NCBI RefSeq assembly: GCF_000716435.1
Contig: NZ_JNWO01000043.1
Location: 1 to 56,907, forward strand
Direction: 5' to 3'
Length of the DNA: 56,907 nt
Source: Streptomyces xylophagus
GTDB lineage: Bacteria > Actinomycetota > Actinomycetes > Streptomycetales > Streptomycetaceae
Within the stretch, counting starts at the first letter, position 1. Each line of letters starts with the position of its first letter. Shown here one piece after another: positions 41,840 to 51,058 of this stretch. The notes beneath the pieces were generated by a model that was not told the DNA's origin, searched no databases, and worked only from the letters and a program-made list of their open reading frames with translations. The translations under genes were made by a program, and so were the position numbers.

Positions 41840-42457
41840 CTAACTGCTGGTGTAGGCGATCTGGAAGGCCGCGATCGTGACCGGGTTGGCGGTGAACCCG
41901 ACGGTGGCCTGGATGAGGTATCGGAACGTCGCGGTCGCGGTCGTGGCCACGGCCGGATCGACGGCCACGGTCTTGTCGAACGGGTTCGTGTCACCGACCA
42001 TCGAGGCCAGCTCCTCCGGCGTGCCGCCCGGCATCGGAACCCGGGCCAGGGAGATGGCCGCCGTGCCGGTCGTGCCGATGCCGCCCTGACCCTGGCCCGC
42101 CGCGCGGAACGAGACCAGTCGGACGTTGTCGGGGAGCGCCACCTCCATCACTCCGGACACGACTTTGTCCACCGCCTGGGCCGCGCCGCCGACGGTGATC
42201 TTCCACGAGTTGATGGCCCCGCTGACCGGCATCAGCGTCGGCGGCAGGGTCAGCACGTGCTCGACCGGGCCCGTACCACGCTGGTCCACGGCCGCGTCGA
42301 TCTCGCCCACGACGGTGGACAGTTGACGCAGATCGCTCTCGATGGCGCCGAACCGGGCGTTGAAGCCGTTCGGTTCGCCGGCCCTGACCCGGTCGCCGTC
42401 GGGGCCGTCCACGAACTCCTTGTGGACGAAGGTGGGTTGGAACACGATGTCAGCCAT
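41840..42457 (-). CDS. Injection-system-associated protein, paralogue C (unknown)
   Basis: 205 residues. It begins ADIVFQPTFVHKEFVDGPDG and has GFNARFGAIESDLRQLSTVV, then ALPDNVRLVSFRAAGQG and FRYLIQATVGFTANP, ending AFQIAYTSS. It has the same layout as paralogues A and B. ATG 42457 has GAGGAGG upstream and overlaps the end of the large baseplate/fibre gene by eight bases, so the three follow it in one operon. Confidence 0.75.
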   Translation of the reverse strand: MADIVFQPTFVHKEFVDGPDGDRVRAGEPNGFNARFGAIESDLRQLSTVVGEIDAAVDQRGTGPVEHVLTLPPTLMPVSGAINSWKITVGGAAQAVDKVVSGVMEVALPDNVRLVSFRAAGQGQGGIGTTGTAAISLARVPMPGGTPEELASMVGDTNPFDKTVAVDPAVATTATATFRYLIQATVGFTANPVTIAAFQIAYTSS

Positions 42458-45400
42458 CGGCGGGCCTCCTCGCTCGGGGCGGCAGCGGGCCGCGGGCACG
42501 GAACCTCGGGTACGTGTAGTCGGGGTTGGCGTGTGACAGGTCACCCTGGAGTTCGACCACATGGGCGCGGATCGCGGCGGTGTTGACCTCCACACCGACG
42601 GGATGCAGCACGTTGAGGATGTTCATGATCAGGTCGTGCTGGTCCTTGGTGATGACCGTCGTCGGGGTGTCCAACTCCGGCCGCAACCGCACCTGGAAGG
42701 TGTACGGCACCGCCCGCCCGTCGATCAGATAGCTCGCCTGCACCCAGGCCATGCCGGCGGCGTCGGCCCTCAGGGTGACGGTCTGCTGGGTGCTGGACGC
42801 CACGGTGATCGCGGCGGTGTCGAACGTCCCCGATGCCCAGCCCAGGCGCGGCCCCTCGCCGGGGAACTGGCCGATCAGGCCGGCGGCGGCGAGGGCGGCG
42901 GGCGACGGGTTCGCGGTGAGGTCCATGGTGGCGCCCTCGTCCAGTTCGATGACGGCGCCCTGCTCGACGCCGGCGGGCCCGCGCACCGAGACGAGTTGCC
43001 CGGGGGCCTGGCGCACCTCCAACTCGTCGCCGCTGCGCAGGAGATACCCGAATCCGACCGCGAACGCGACCCCGGCCAGCGCGCCGGCGTCCAGGGAACT
43101 GTGCCGCAGCCCGAGCCGACGCCCTTGCGCCGCGGCCGGATCGGGAGGGTCACCGGTGTCGTCGAAGGCAGCGGTGACCGTGAGCCGTCCCGCGACCGAC
43201 CGGCGGTCCAACTCGGCGAGCAGGGCGTCCAGGAGTTCGGCGACGGCGAGTTGCACGAGATGGGCGGCGTCGCTGCCGTAGTCGACCCGGGGGTCGTCGT
43301 GGCGGACGAGGAACGCCGCGTCGAAGTAGGTTCCGGGGCGTTCCACGCTCGACGCGGGCACGCCGGGCGTCCCGTCAGCGGCGATGGAGGCACCGTCGTC
43401 CAGGCCCGCAAGCCCGACCCGCAGGTCGCGGGTCGCCGACGCGGAGACGGTGTGCCTGCCCCGGGCCGCATCGGCCTTGACGATCAACTGCCCGGCGGCA
43501 GTGGCAGCCAGCGCCGCAGTCCGATGCCGGGACCCGGCCCCGCTCTCCGGCGTCAACACGGCCCGCCCGGAACCACCGGGCACCACAAGCCAGTTCAGGA
43601 ACGCGTCGGCGGGGGGTGCGGGGCGCAGGGAGAGGGTGACGGCAGCGCCCTGGTCGAGGTCGGTCGGATTGGGGTTGGGTGGGGTGGTGGCGGTTGGGGC
43701 GAGGTCGACGGGAGCAGCTGAGTTCGGGGTGGCGGCGGTTGGAGTGGGGTCGGCCGGAGCGACGGCTGCCGAGGTAGCGCCGGTTGGAGTGGCGCCGACT
43801 GGGGTGGCGCCGGCCAGGGGCGACTCGGCCGAGGTCGCGGCCGCGCCGGTCGGGGCTGCGTTCGTCATCGCCGCGTCCGTCGATGCCCCCACGGCCGGAG
43901 CAACGCCGGTCGAGGCAGCGGGAGTTGGAGCGGAGTCAGCCTCAGTAGCGTCGATCGAGGCAGCATCAGCCGGAGCGGCGTCGGCCGGGCCGCTGACAGT
44001 CGAGTGAGCGCCCGCCGAGCCAACAGACCCCGGATCAAGGGCAGTTGGAGTGTCGCCAGCCGACGCAGCCTCGGCCAAGCCGGCATCAGCCGCGACGGCA
44101 TCGCCCGAAGCACCGGCAATCGAGCCGACGCCCGCCGAGCCAACGGCGCTCGGGCCAACGGCAGTTGAGATGACATCGATCGGCGTGACATCGATCCGGA
44201 AGTAGTCCCCGAGTGCGATCGCCGCGTAGACCTCCCCCGCACCGGCCCGATACGCGACGTAGTCGAAACCCGCCCGGTGGGCCAGCGCCGCGAGCCGGCC
44301 CAGGGGTACCGAGCTGTGGCCGAGGAGCACCGCCCGGCCCGTTGCCCGTAGGTCGCCCGCCAGGGGGTCGTAGGCGGCGGCGACCAGCAGGCGGCCGGGC
44401 GGTGCGGTCTCGGCGCCGGCCAGGGTGACCAGCCGGTCGAGACACTCGGACACCCCGACCTGGACCAGGTGCGGGTCGGCCGGGGCTTGCGCCGGGGTGA
44501 AGTCCACCCCGGCATGGTCGTAGCGGAGGAGGTAGGCCGGGTCGAACGTGTCCTCCTGGGCGGCGGTGCCGACCGCGCTCGCCTCGGTCGTCCGGCGGCG
44601 TCCGGTCGCGTCGATGCTCTCGCCGGGCAGCAGGGCGTACGGGCGGATGTGCACGAGCCGGGTGCCGCGGGCCAGGGTGGCGTTCGTGTCGTCGACGACC
44701 AGCGCGTCGGGATGCCCGCCGATCGGTCCGGCGAGCCGGTTGAGGAGGGCGGTGAGGTTCGCCGGGGTCGGCAGGGTCCAGCGGCGGAACAGTTCGAGGC
44801 GGCGGCGGTAGTGGTCGTCGCCCTCGCCGAGCGCCGGCGCGAAGTCGGTGCGCGCCGCCGAGCTGATCCGTACCTCGTCGACGACTCCCCGGAAGCCGCC
44901 GCCGGCCGCGCCGATGCGCAGCGGGGCCGGGCCGGCCACCGCGCCGAGCGGGAACAGGAACCGCCAGTCGCGCAGCCGTCCGTCGAGGTAGAGCCCCACC
45001 TTGTCGCTGGTGCGGTCGAGCACCGCCGCCACGTGCGTGAACGCGTCGGTCGGCAGGGTGGTGTCCGCGAACAGGGTCACGTCGTGGTCCGGGTCGCCGT
45101 CCCCGATCGTGAACCGTACGTTGCGGGCCAGGCCACGGCCGAAGTCGCCGACCGCGAACTCCCAGCCCGGGCCGGGTATTTCGGGGTCGGTACGACGGCT
45201 GAGCACCGGCCCGTCGGGGTCGGGAGCCGGGTCCGGGCGGACGAAGCACTCGAAGGTCGCGTCGTCCCGCTCCCCGATGTCGAACGTGGCGTCGGTGGCG
45301 ACGACGACCGCCGCGTCGGCCGACCGGAACCCCATCGCCCGGCCGTACCTCCCGGGGAGGCCGGTCTGCACCGGGCCCTGGAGCACCCCGTGATGCGCGG

Positions 45401-46094
45401 TCCGGCCCGGGTACGCGGCGGTCGTGTCCGCCACCTGCGGGGTGGCCCCGGCGTCGTCGTCGAGGTGGTACAGCGCCACCGTGTCGGGGTCGAAGCCGTA
45501 GGGCAGCGCGGGGAAGCGCGGTACGCCGAGGTCGGCGCCGATCAGGTCGAGGCTCAGGCCCAGGGCGGACGGCAGGTGCCGTTGGGCGAGGGTCGTGGCC
45601 GCGTGGCGCCGCAGTTGGTCGCGTTCGGCGCCGGTCACCCACAGCAGCTTGGCGGTGGTGCCGAGCAGCGCGGTCAACGTCCAGCAGTCCTGGGGGCTGT
45701 TGTCGGACGGCGTCGGCACCATGGTGAGCAGAGTCAGTCGCGCCGTCGCGGTCCTGGGCTGCTCCAACAGGAACGAGGTGCCGGTCACCGTCCCGGCCGG
45801 CACGGTCAGTTGACGGTCCACGGCCCGAGCACCCGGCTCCTGGTACGTGAGCGTCACCGTGGTGTCGACGTCGATGTCCCGGGTGGTGGTCAGGACGTAG
45901 GCCGGCTCGGGCGGTACGCCGAAGCGGGCCTCGTGGTCCGTGAAGTCGTAACTGTCCACCGCTGCTTGCGAGCTGGTGGAGAGCCGCAGGCGCAGGGAGA
46001 GGGTGTCCGCGCCACGGGCGAACGGTGTGGTCAGCCGGCGTGCCATCGTGGTGACGGCGAGCACGGGTGCCGGGGTGACGGCCTCGGTGGTCAT
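42450..46094 (-). CDS. Large baseplate-wedge/fibre-like protein with LamG-like domain
   Basis: 1214 residues, directly after baseplate J and coupled to it (ATGA). Residues ~1-200 resemble the phage tail/baseplate region found at this position. Residues ~203-410 look like a LamG/concanavalin-type lectin (VALYHLDDDAGATPQVADTT, DDATFECFVRPDPAP, HVAAVLDRTSDKVGLYLDGR, VDEVRISSAAR). Two similar ~110-residue segments (about 510-630 and 915-1020, each HLVQ...LD.L and LRHSS- or LGHSS-type) flank an Ala/Thr/Pro-rich linker (~635-811). It may combine a baseplate wedge with a carbohydrate-binding arm for target attachment. Confidence 0.75.
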   Translation of the reverse strand: MTTEAVTPAPVLAVTTMARRLTTPFARGADTLSLRLRLSTSSQAAVDSYDFTDHEARFGVPPEPAYVLTTTRDIDVDTTVTLTYQEPGARAVDRQLTVPAGTVTGTSFLLEQPRTATARLTLLTMVPTPSDNSPQDCWTLTALLGTTAKLLWVTGAERDQLRRHAATTLAQRHLPSALGLSLDLIGADLGVPRFPALPYGFDPDTVALYHLDDDAGATPQVADTTAAYPGRTAHHGVLQGPVQTGLPGRYGRAMGFRSADAAVVVATDATFDIGERDDATFECFVRPDPAPDPDGPVLSRRTDPEIPGPGWEFAVGDFGRGLARNVRFTIGDGDPDHDVTLFADTTLPTDAFTHVAAVLDRTSDKVGLYLDGRLRDWRFLFPLGAVAGPAPLRIGAAGGGFRGVVDEVRISSAARTDFAPALGEGDDHYRRRLELFRRWTLPTPANLTALLNRLAGPIGGHPDALVVDDTNATLARGTRLVHIRPYALLPGESIDATGRRRTTEASAVGTAAQEDTFDPAYLLRYDHAGVDFTPAQAPADPHLVQVGVSECLDRLVTLAGAETAPPGRLLVAAAYDPLAGDLRATGRAVLLGHSSVPLGRLAALAHRAGFDYVAYRAGAGEVYAAIALGDYFRIDVTPIDVISTAVGPSAVGSAGVGSIAGASGDAVAADAGLAEAASAGDTPTALDPGSVGSAGAHSTVSGPADAAPADAASIDATEADSAPTPAASTGVAPAVGASTDAAMTNAAPTGAAATSAESPLAGATPVGATPTGATSAAVAPADPTPTAATPNSAAPVDLAPTATTPPNPNPTDLDQGAAVTLSLRPAPPADAFLNWLVVPGGSGRAVLTPESGAGSRHRTAALAATAAGQLIVKADAARGRHTVSASATRDLRVGLAGLDDGASIAADGTPGVPASSVERPGTYFDAAFLVRHDDPRVDYGSDAAHLVQLAVAELLDALLAELDRRSVAGRLTVTAAFDDTGDPPDPAAAQGRRLGLRHSSLDAGALAGVAFAVGFGYLLRSGDELEVRQAPGQLVSVRGPAGVEQGAVIELDEGATMDLTANPSPAALAAAGLIGQFPGEGPRLGWASGTFDTAAITVASSTQQTVTLRADAAGMAWVQASYLIDGRAVPYTFQVRLRPELDTPTTVITKDQHDLIMNILNVLHPVGVEVNTAAIRAHVVELQGDLSHANPDYTYPRFRARGPLPPRARRPADG

Positions 46095-47407
46095 CCGGTC
46101 ACCACCGTGACGTCGAAGGCGTCGCCGTCGACGACGAAGGTCGCCAGTTCGGTCGGGCCCATGACCAGGTTCTCGCCCACCGCGCCCTCCGCGAGCACGC
46201 GTTGGAACGGCACGTCGCCGAAGGTGATCCGGCCGAACGCGGCCGGTGCCCGGCGCAGATGCAGCCCCTGGACGTCGAGCACGCCCGGCTGTTCGACGAA
46301 GGCGCTGACCACCTGCGCGTACAGGACGTCGCCGCCCAGGCGCAGTGCCGCGATGTCGGTCGCCAGGCGGCGGCGCACCGAGGAGAGCAGGGCGACACCG
46401 TCCGAGCCGGGCGCGATCACGAGGGTCGCCCGGACCCCGACCTCGATGTGGTCGGCCTCGACGACGTTCGCGTGGATGCCGATCGGCCGTACCGCGTCGA
46501 CCGCCGCGCTCACCCGCTCGAAGACGCCGGGCACGGGTCCGGTCGTGTGCCACGGCCAGCGGAAGTCGTGCGCGACCACCACGGTGAAGAAGTACGGCTG
46601 CCCGACGCGGCGTTCGCTGCTGAAGGCCCGCTGGTCGAAGTTGAAGAGGTCGAAGTAGCTCTGCGACACGTCGACTCCGCCGAGCGGGTCGGAGAGTACG
46701 ACGTCCAGGACGCCACCGACTCCGAGGGCCGCCTGCGCCACGGCTTCGACGGTCCAGAGGTTGCGGGCGATCCCGAGCAGCCGGCCGCGATAGGTCCCGT
46801 CCGGTTCGACCTCGGTGCCGCCGGTCGTCGCGGCCCGGTTGGTCACCGTGAAGTCCGCGGGCCCGAAGTCGGCGAGGTAGATCGACCGGTACGTCGGGTC
46901 GATGCCGGTGATCGTGCCGGCGTCGACGTCGCCGTCGGGTCCCGGCTCGAACGCCACCACGCCGACGTCGGCGGTGGGGGTGCGCGTGTCGAGCACCACC
47001 GGTGCCACCGTGCCGAACGCGCGGGCGGGCTGGTCGGCGGTCACCAGGATCGCCCCTTGGGGAAGGACGTAACTCCGGCCCTCCACCTCGTCGTCGAGCG
47101 TGACACTGACCGTGCCGGTGCTCGCCAGGGGCGCGCGTTCCAGGCCGGTGTCCTCGCCGAGGAGGTCGAGGGTCGCACCGGTCGCCGTGGACACGAAGTT
47201 GCCGTAGTACAGGTCCTCCAGCCGTTTCCACAGTTCGCCGTCCTCGGCGGCGGCCGTCTCCAGGATCTTGCGCAGCGCGCTGGTACTGGTCAGGTCCGCT
47301 CCGGGGAACGCCGCCCTGGCCCGGTCGAAGGACTCGCTGAGTATCGCGTCGACGGGTTTGAGCACGAACCCGTCGGCAGTCACCCCGTAGTCGGTCACGG
47401 TCGTCAT
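46091..47407 (-). CDS. Baseplate J-like protein of contractile injection system
   Basis: 438 residues. The N-terminus (FVLKPVDAILSESFDRARAA), STSALRKILETAAAEDGELW and GATLDLLGEDTGLERAPLAS match baseplate J/gp47-like proteins that form the wedge around the spike hub. Further LPQGAILVTADQPARAFGTV and the C-terminal RRLATDIAALRLGGDVLYAQ are also typical. ATG 47407 overlaps the gp25-like stop, and its stop overlaps the next start, so the baseplate genes are coupled in series. Confidence 0.88.
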   Translation of the reverse strand: MTTVTDYGVTADGFVLKPVDAILSESFDRARAAFPGADLTSTSALRKILETAAAEDGELWKRLEDLYYGNFVSTATGATLDLLGEDTGLERAPLASTGTVSVTLDDEVEGRSYVLPQGAILVTADQPARAFGTVAPVVLDTRTPTADVGVVAFEPGPDGDVDAGTITGIDPTYRSIYLADFGPADFTVTNRAATTGGTEVEPDGTYRGRLLGIARNLWTVEAVAQAALGVGGVLDVVLSDPLGGVDVSQSYFDLFNFDQRAFSSERRVGQPYFFTVVVAHDFRWPWHTTGPVPGVFERVSAAVDAVRPIGIHANVVEADHIEVGVRATLVIAPGSDGVALLSSVRRRLATDIAALRLGGDVLYAQVVSAFVEQPGVLDVQGLHLRRAPAAFGRITFGDVPFQRVLAEGAVGENLVMGPTELATFVVDGDAFDVTVVTG

Positions 47408-47853
47408 ACCTCCACGTTCACGCGCAGCGTGACCGGAACCTCGGCCACCGTCTCCAGGTCGGCCTCGACCGTCCAGGCGCGGCGGACCTGCGCGGCGCGC
47501 GCCCGGTCCACGGCGCCGGGCCCTGCGGCCAGCCGTTCGGGATCGTCGTCGAAGGTGACCTGCCGGACCTCGCTGACCCGCGGGTCCGTGCCCAGCGTGC
47601 CGACGAGGTTCAGCTTCAGGAGCTGCTTGACGACGGGGGTGCCGTTCGGCTCGGTGAACGCCTGGGTGACGTCGAGGCCGTAGCCCGTGTTGAAGCGGTC
47701 GGACCCGAAGGGTGTCAGGACCCGCAGGGTCAGGGCCTGGGTGAGGTTGGCGATGCCGCTCACGTCGGCCAGGTCACCGCCGTCGAGTACGAGATCCCCG
47801 TCGTCCACGCGCAGGCCGTGCCCGAACGGGTCCGGGGAGGTCGGCGATGTCAT
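47404..47853 (-). CDS. gp25-like baseplate wedge protein
   Basis: 149 residues. It contains DLADVSGIANLTQALTLRVL, TPFGSDRFNTGYGLDVTQAF and LGTDPRVSEVRQVTF, the pattern of gp25/lysozyme-related wedge proteins that join sheath and baseplate (a conserved FGSD..N..YG core). ATG 47853 overlaps the PAAR-like stop (ATGA). Confidence 0.85.
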   Translation of the reverse strand: MTSPTSPDPFGHGLRVDDGDLVLDGGDLADVSGIANLTQALTLRVLTPFGSDRFNTGYGLDVTQAFTEPNGTPVVKQLLKLNLVGTLGTDPRVSEVRQVTFDDDPERLAAGPGAVDRARAAQVRRAWTVEADLETVAEVPVTLRVNVEV

Positions 47854-48164
47854 ATTGCCTCCAATTTCGTCTGGCCGGCCGAGACGACCGACCAGGGTGA
47901 CGCCGTCAGGGTCGATCCCTGTGCGGTCTCCAGTGCCACCGGTTCGCCCCCGGCCTTCAGCGTCGTGGCGAGGCCGGTGTCGACGGAGGCGACCGCGCCG
48001 CAGGGCGGTTTGTTCGGGCAGGCGGGGACGGTCGCGGTGAGCAGGTCGGCGCGGGTGAGGACGGGTTGGCCGTCCACGGTGAGCAGGTGTCCGCCCGGCA
48101 CGATCAACAGCGGTGCGCCGTGCGGGCATTGGAGCGTGGCGGCGGCGGTGAGGACGGCGGGCAT
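47850..48164 (-). CDS. PAAR-like spike-tip protein
   Basis: 104 residues, beta-rich, with CPHGAPLLIVPGGHLLTVDG, VLTRADLLTATVPACPNKPP and three cysteines plus histidines able to bind a metal at the apex, as in PAAR-like tips. It lies immediately after the spike gene and overlaps its stop by one base (TGATG). It would sharpen the VgrG-like needle. Confidence 0.82.
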   Translation of the reverse strand: MPAVLTAAATLQCPHGAPLLIVPGGHLLTVDGQPVLTRADLLTATVPACPNKPPCGAVASVDTGLATTLKAGGEPVALETAQGSTLTASPWSVVSAGQTKLEAI

Positions 48165-49807
48165 CACGACACCGCCACGGCGGCACCGTCGAGGTTCAGG
48201 CTGACCGTGCCGTTGGTCAGCTTGATCGGGTGGTTGTTCGTGCTGATGGTGACCGCGCCGTCGGCGTCGACGGTGATGGTCGTACCGCTGTGGTGCTCGA
48301 TGGTGATGGTGTCGTCGGCGGGCGGTGTGGGCCGGGTGCCCACCTCGGGCAGCAGGTCCTTGCCGACCACGATGTGCAGGCCGGTCGTCTGGACGACCCG
48401 GCGGCCGCCCGCGTCGGTGAGGTCGTTGGCGCCGGGGCCGGTGGGCCGGCCGTCGTCGCCGAGTGCGGTGGGCAGTGCCAGCCAGTAGTCGCCGGGTTCG
48501 TTGGCCGGGCGCCGGGTCGCCGGGTTGTCCGGCCACAGGAACCCGGTCAGTACGGCGTCGTTGACGGTGCCCCGGTTGTGGGCGAGCAGGGCGCGCATGC
48601 CGGGGTACACCGGCACGACCAGGCCCGTGCGGTCGAACGCGAACACCGAGGCGATCGGCTTCTCGTGCATGCTCGCGCCGGTGTCGACGGGGCTGGCCAC
48701 GCTGGGCGCGACCACGCCGGGGTCGGGGACCTGGGCGTAGTGCAGGGACGCCAGGTGCTTGGCGGCGCCGGCGGTGTACTCGGTGACCTCGCCGACGTCG
48801 ATCGCCGGACGGTTGTCGTGGGCCCGGTCCACCATGCCCTGCCAGCGGTCCGCCACCACCTGTACGCCGGTGGTGACTTGGGCCCGTTCGCCGGCGCCGG
48901 CCGCGATCAGGCCGAGTTCGGTGGTGTATCCGCCGGCGGTGGTGAACCGGTGCACCACCCGCGACAGCCGCAGCGTGCCGTCGGGCACCCCGGACAGTCC
49001 GCTGATCTTCGCGACCTGGCCGACACGCAACCCCGGATGTCCGAGCACGGCCAGGTTGACGGTGGCCCGCACCGGCGGCGACAACTCCCCCGCGGTGTCC
49101 TCGCCGTAGGAACTGTCCAGCCACACGATGTTGGTGTCGGGGTCGAGCACCACCGGCGCCTTGTCGTTCGCCGCGCCGACCGAGGCACCGAAGTAGACCG
49201 TGCCGTCGCGGATCACCAGCGGCGCGTCGCCCCGCTCGGCCAGGGCACGCAGCGCGTCCAGCGTGGACCGGCTGCGTACCGTGAAGCCGCTCAGGTCTCC
49301 TGGCAGCGTCGATCCCGCCGCCACCGGCACGCTCAGGTTCCCGGCCAGTTCGCGGGCGAGCAGTTCCGCGGTCGTCGCGGCGGGGCTGCCGACGGCGGCC
49401 CCCGTGTTGCGCAGCAGGTAGCCGGCCTTCTCCTGACCGTGCAGCACCGTACGCGCGTAACCGTCCTGGCCGACGTTGCCGGAGACCCGGGTGACCCGTC
49501 CCTTCAGCACGAGGCCGCCGTCGCCCGTCCTGGTGGACAGGTCGTCGAAGTAGCCGAGCCGGATCGCGACGTCGACCGGCGTCCGCGCCTGGACCGCTCG
49601 GATCAGGTCGGTCACGTCGGTCGGCAGGTTGATCAGCGTGACGTCGAAGGTGTCGGCGGCGGCGCCCTCCGTCATCGTGACGGTGATGTCCGCGTCGAGC
49701 ACGAAGGAACCGGTCAGCACGTCGTTGGACACGACCACCGGCAGTCCGGGTCCGCCGGGTGCCAACGGCGCGGAGATCTCCACCTGGTAGCGGATGACGA
49801 AGCTCAT
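48164..49807 (-). CDS. VgrG-like spike protein
   Basis: 547 residues. The N-terminal half (DTFDVTLINLPTDVTDLIRA, GLVLKGRVTRVSGNVGQDGY) resembles gp27-type hub domains. Residues ~330-450 resemble a gp5 OB-fold (YPGMRALLAHNRGTVNDAVL, TGFLWPDNPATRR). The C-terminus is a repetitive beta stretch (ITIEHHSGTTITVDADGAVT, ISTNNHPIKLTNGTVSLNLD) like a beta-prism needle. It forms the central spike below the inner tube. ATG 49807 has GAGGCGGCG upstream. Confidence 0.87.
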   Translation of the reverse strand: MSFVIRYQVEISAPLAPGGPGLPVVVSNDVLTGSFVLDADITVTMTEGAAADTFDVTLINLPTDVTDLIRAVQARTPVDVAIRLGYFDDLSTRTGDGGLVLKGRVTRVSGNVGQDGYARTVLHGQEKAGYLLRNTGAAVGSPAATTAELLARELAGNLSVPVAAGSTLPGDLSGFTVRSRSTLDALRALAERGDAPLVIRDGTVYFGASVGAANDKAPVVLDPDTNIVWLDSSYGEDTAGELSPPVRATVNLAVLGHPGLRVGQVAKISGLSGVPDGTLRLSRVVHRFTTAGGYTTELGLIAAGAGERAQVTTGVQVVADRWQGMVDRAHDNRPAIDVGEVTEYTAGAAKHLASLHYAQVPDPGVVAPSVASPVDTGASMHEKPIASVFAFDRTGLVVPVYPGMRALLAHNRGTVNDAVLTGFLWPDNPATRRPANEPGDYWLALPTALGDDGRPTGPGANDLTDAGGRRVVQTTGLHIVVGKDLLPEVGTRPTPPADDTITIEHHSGTTITVDADGAVTISTNNHPIKLTNGTVSLNLDGAAVAVS

Positions 49808-49841
49808 GTCGCCGCCTCCTCAAGGGAGTTCGCCCGTCGGT

Positions 49842-50210
49842 TCATCGCAGGGCCACCCCTCCGACGACCCGGGAGCCGAACGATCCGGCTCCGTTGAGAT
49901 TGCGCGGGTCCAGCAGCATCGTGGGGAACGTCAGGGCGAGTTCGGCCGCGTGGTACTCCACCCCGGGCGCCAGCTTGCGCCGCAGGATCGTGGTCAGGCC
50001 GGCCGGTTCCTCCCGGTCGACCGACAGCACGAGGAACGCGCCCTTGGCCGGCAGGTCGAGCAGGTCGCCCGCCGCGCTGTCGAGGATCTCCTCCGCCACA
50101 TTGGCGTAGAGCCGGAACTGGTACGAGCGGCCGGCCAGGGAGAGCCGGAACGCCTGCGGGAATCCCTCGGCCGGGTCGATCGGCAGGGCGAGGTAGTTCG
50201 GGGCCGCCAT
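49842..50210 (-). CDS. Small baseplate-plug-like protein
   Basis: 122 residues. The pattern NYLALPIDPAEGFPQAFRLS followed by GRSYQFRLYANVAEEIL resembles the small beta-rich plug proteins of phage baseplates (short LPI...PQ.F...L.G..Y.FRL opening). It is encoded between the tube/adaptor genes and the spike, which suits a hub adaptor. ATG 50210 has AGGAGGC upstream. Assignment is tentative. Confidence 0.6.
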   Translation of the reverse strand: MAAPNYLALPIDPAEGFPQAFRLSLAGRSYQFRLYANVAEEILDSAAGDLLDLPAKGAFLVLSVDREEPAGLTTILRRKLAPGVEYHAAELALTFPTMLLDPRNLNGAGSFGSRVVGGVALR

Positions 50211-50264
50211 ATCCTGCCTCCTTGGTCATGACGGGATTCGTCGCGGACTCACCGCGTCGCGGAC

Positions 50265-50774
50265 TCACAACAGGCCGCCGGGGACACGGGCGATGGGACT
50301 CGCCGCCGGCCCGGTGGGTACGGCCGCGGTGCCGACGGCGAGGAGCAGGTCGCCGATCTCGCCGAGCACCGCGGCGGTGCGGGCGGGCGGGATCTGCTGG
50401 AGCGTGATCGACACGTCCAGCGCGTCCCGCTTGGCCACGCCCTGGGTGAAGCGCAGATCGGTGACCTGCATGTTCAGGCTGATGGTCAGGCCCGACACCA
50501 CCGGGATGCCGACCGCCGACTCCCCGCGGGCCATCGCGGCGACCAGCAGGCGTGAGGTGAGCGCGAGCGCCTCCAGGGCCTTCTTCTGCTCCTGCCGCTG
50601 CGGGCCGAGCAGGACGGCCTCGATCGCGATCGTCTTGTTCGTGGGCTGGGTGGCCTGGGAGAACCGGCTGCCCATGATCCGCTCGATGCGGTAGCCCTCG
50701 TTGATGGTCATGCTCTGCACGTACAGCAGCTGCACAGGGCCCACCAGCACAGGCAGGTTCACCGCACCAGCCAT
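50265..50774 (-). CDS. Conserved injection-system protein, possible tube/hub adaptor (unknown)
   Basis: 169 residues. It reads VNLPVLVGPVQLLYVQSMTI, RIERIMGSRFSQATQPTNKT and IAIEAVLLGPQRQEQKKALE, with a C-terminal DVSITLQQIPPARTAAVLGE. There is no LysM domain. Its length and position between the tube and hub genes suggest a tube-terminating or spike-adaptor role, but I do not recognise a named family. GGGGGA precedes the ATG. Confidence 0.65.
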   Translation of the reverse strand: MAGAVNLPVLVGPVQLLYVQSMTINEGYRIERIMGSRFSQATQPTNKTIAIEAVLLGPQRQEQKKALEALALTSRLLVAAMARGESAVGIPVVSGLTISLNMQVTDLRFTQGVAKRDALDVSITLQQIPPARTAAVLGEIGDLLLAVGTAAVPTGPAASPIARVPGGLL

Positions 50775-50821
50775 CGCGTTCCTCCCCCTTCACATGCGTC
50801 GGGTCCGGGTGGTCTCAACTG

Positions 50822-51055
50822 TCAGATCCGGGTGGCCAGTTCACGGTCGAGCTGGTCGAAGACGTAACCGGCGACCCGCTGGACCTCGGTGTCCGGGAGG
50901 GTCCCCACGACCTCCACCTGGACCGGGAAGTAGTAATGGATCACCCCGGACTCGTCCTCCGGCTCGATCACCGCCTCGCTGCCGGCCTGCGGGACGATGT
51001 ACTCGCCCTCGTGCACCAGCGCGATCCCGGTGCGTTCCACCCGGGCGCCGTCCAC
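50822..51055 (-). CDS. Conserved 77-aa injection-system protein (unknown)
   Basis: A small acidic protein from GTG 51055, four bases after the tube stop. Reads GIALVHEGEYIVPQAGSEAV then VIHYYFPVQVEVVGTLPDTE and a C-terminal helix VAGYVFDQLDRELATRI. The V(H/N)(E/P)GEY(I/V)VP...SEA phrase is common at the ends of phage tail and tape-measure-related proteins, so it may be the remnant or minimal form of a tape-measure C-terminus (inference). Confidence 0.6.
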   Translation of the reverse strand: MDGARVERTGIALVHEGEYIVPQAGSEAVIEPEDESGVIHYYFPVQVEVVGTLPDTEVQRVAGYVFDQLDRELATRI

Positions 51056-51058
51056 GGG

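Noticed and set aside
47850..49823. 657-codon frame through the spike gene
   Set aside because: Only its last 104 codons are real (the PAAR-like gene); the earlier part is a shadow of the spike.
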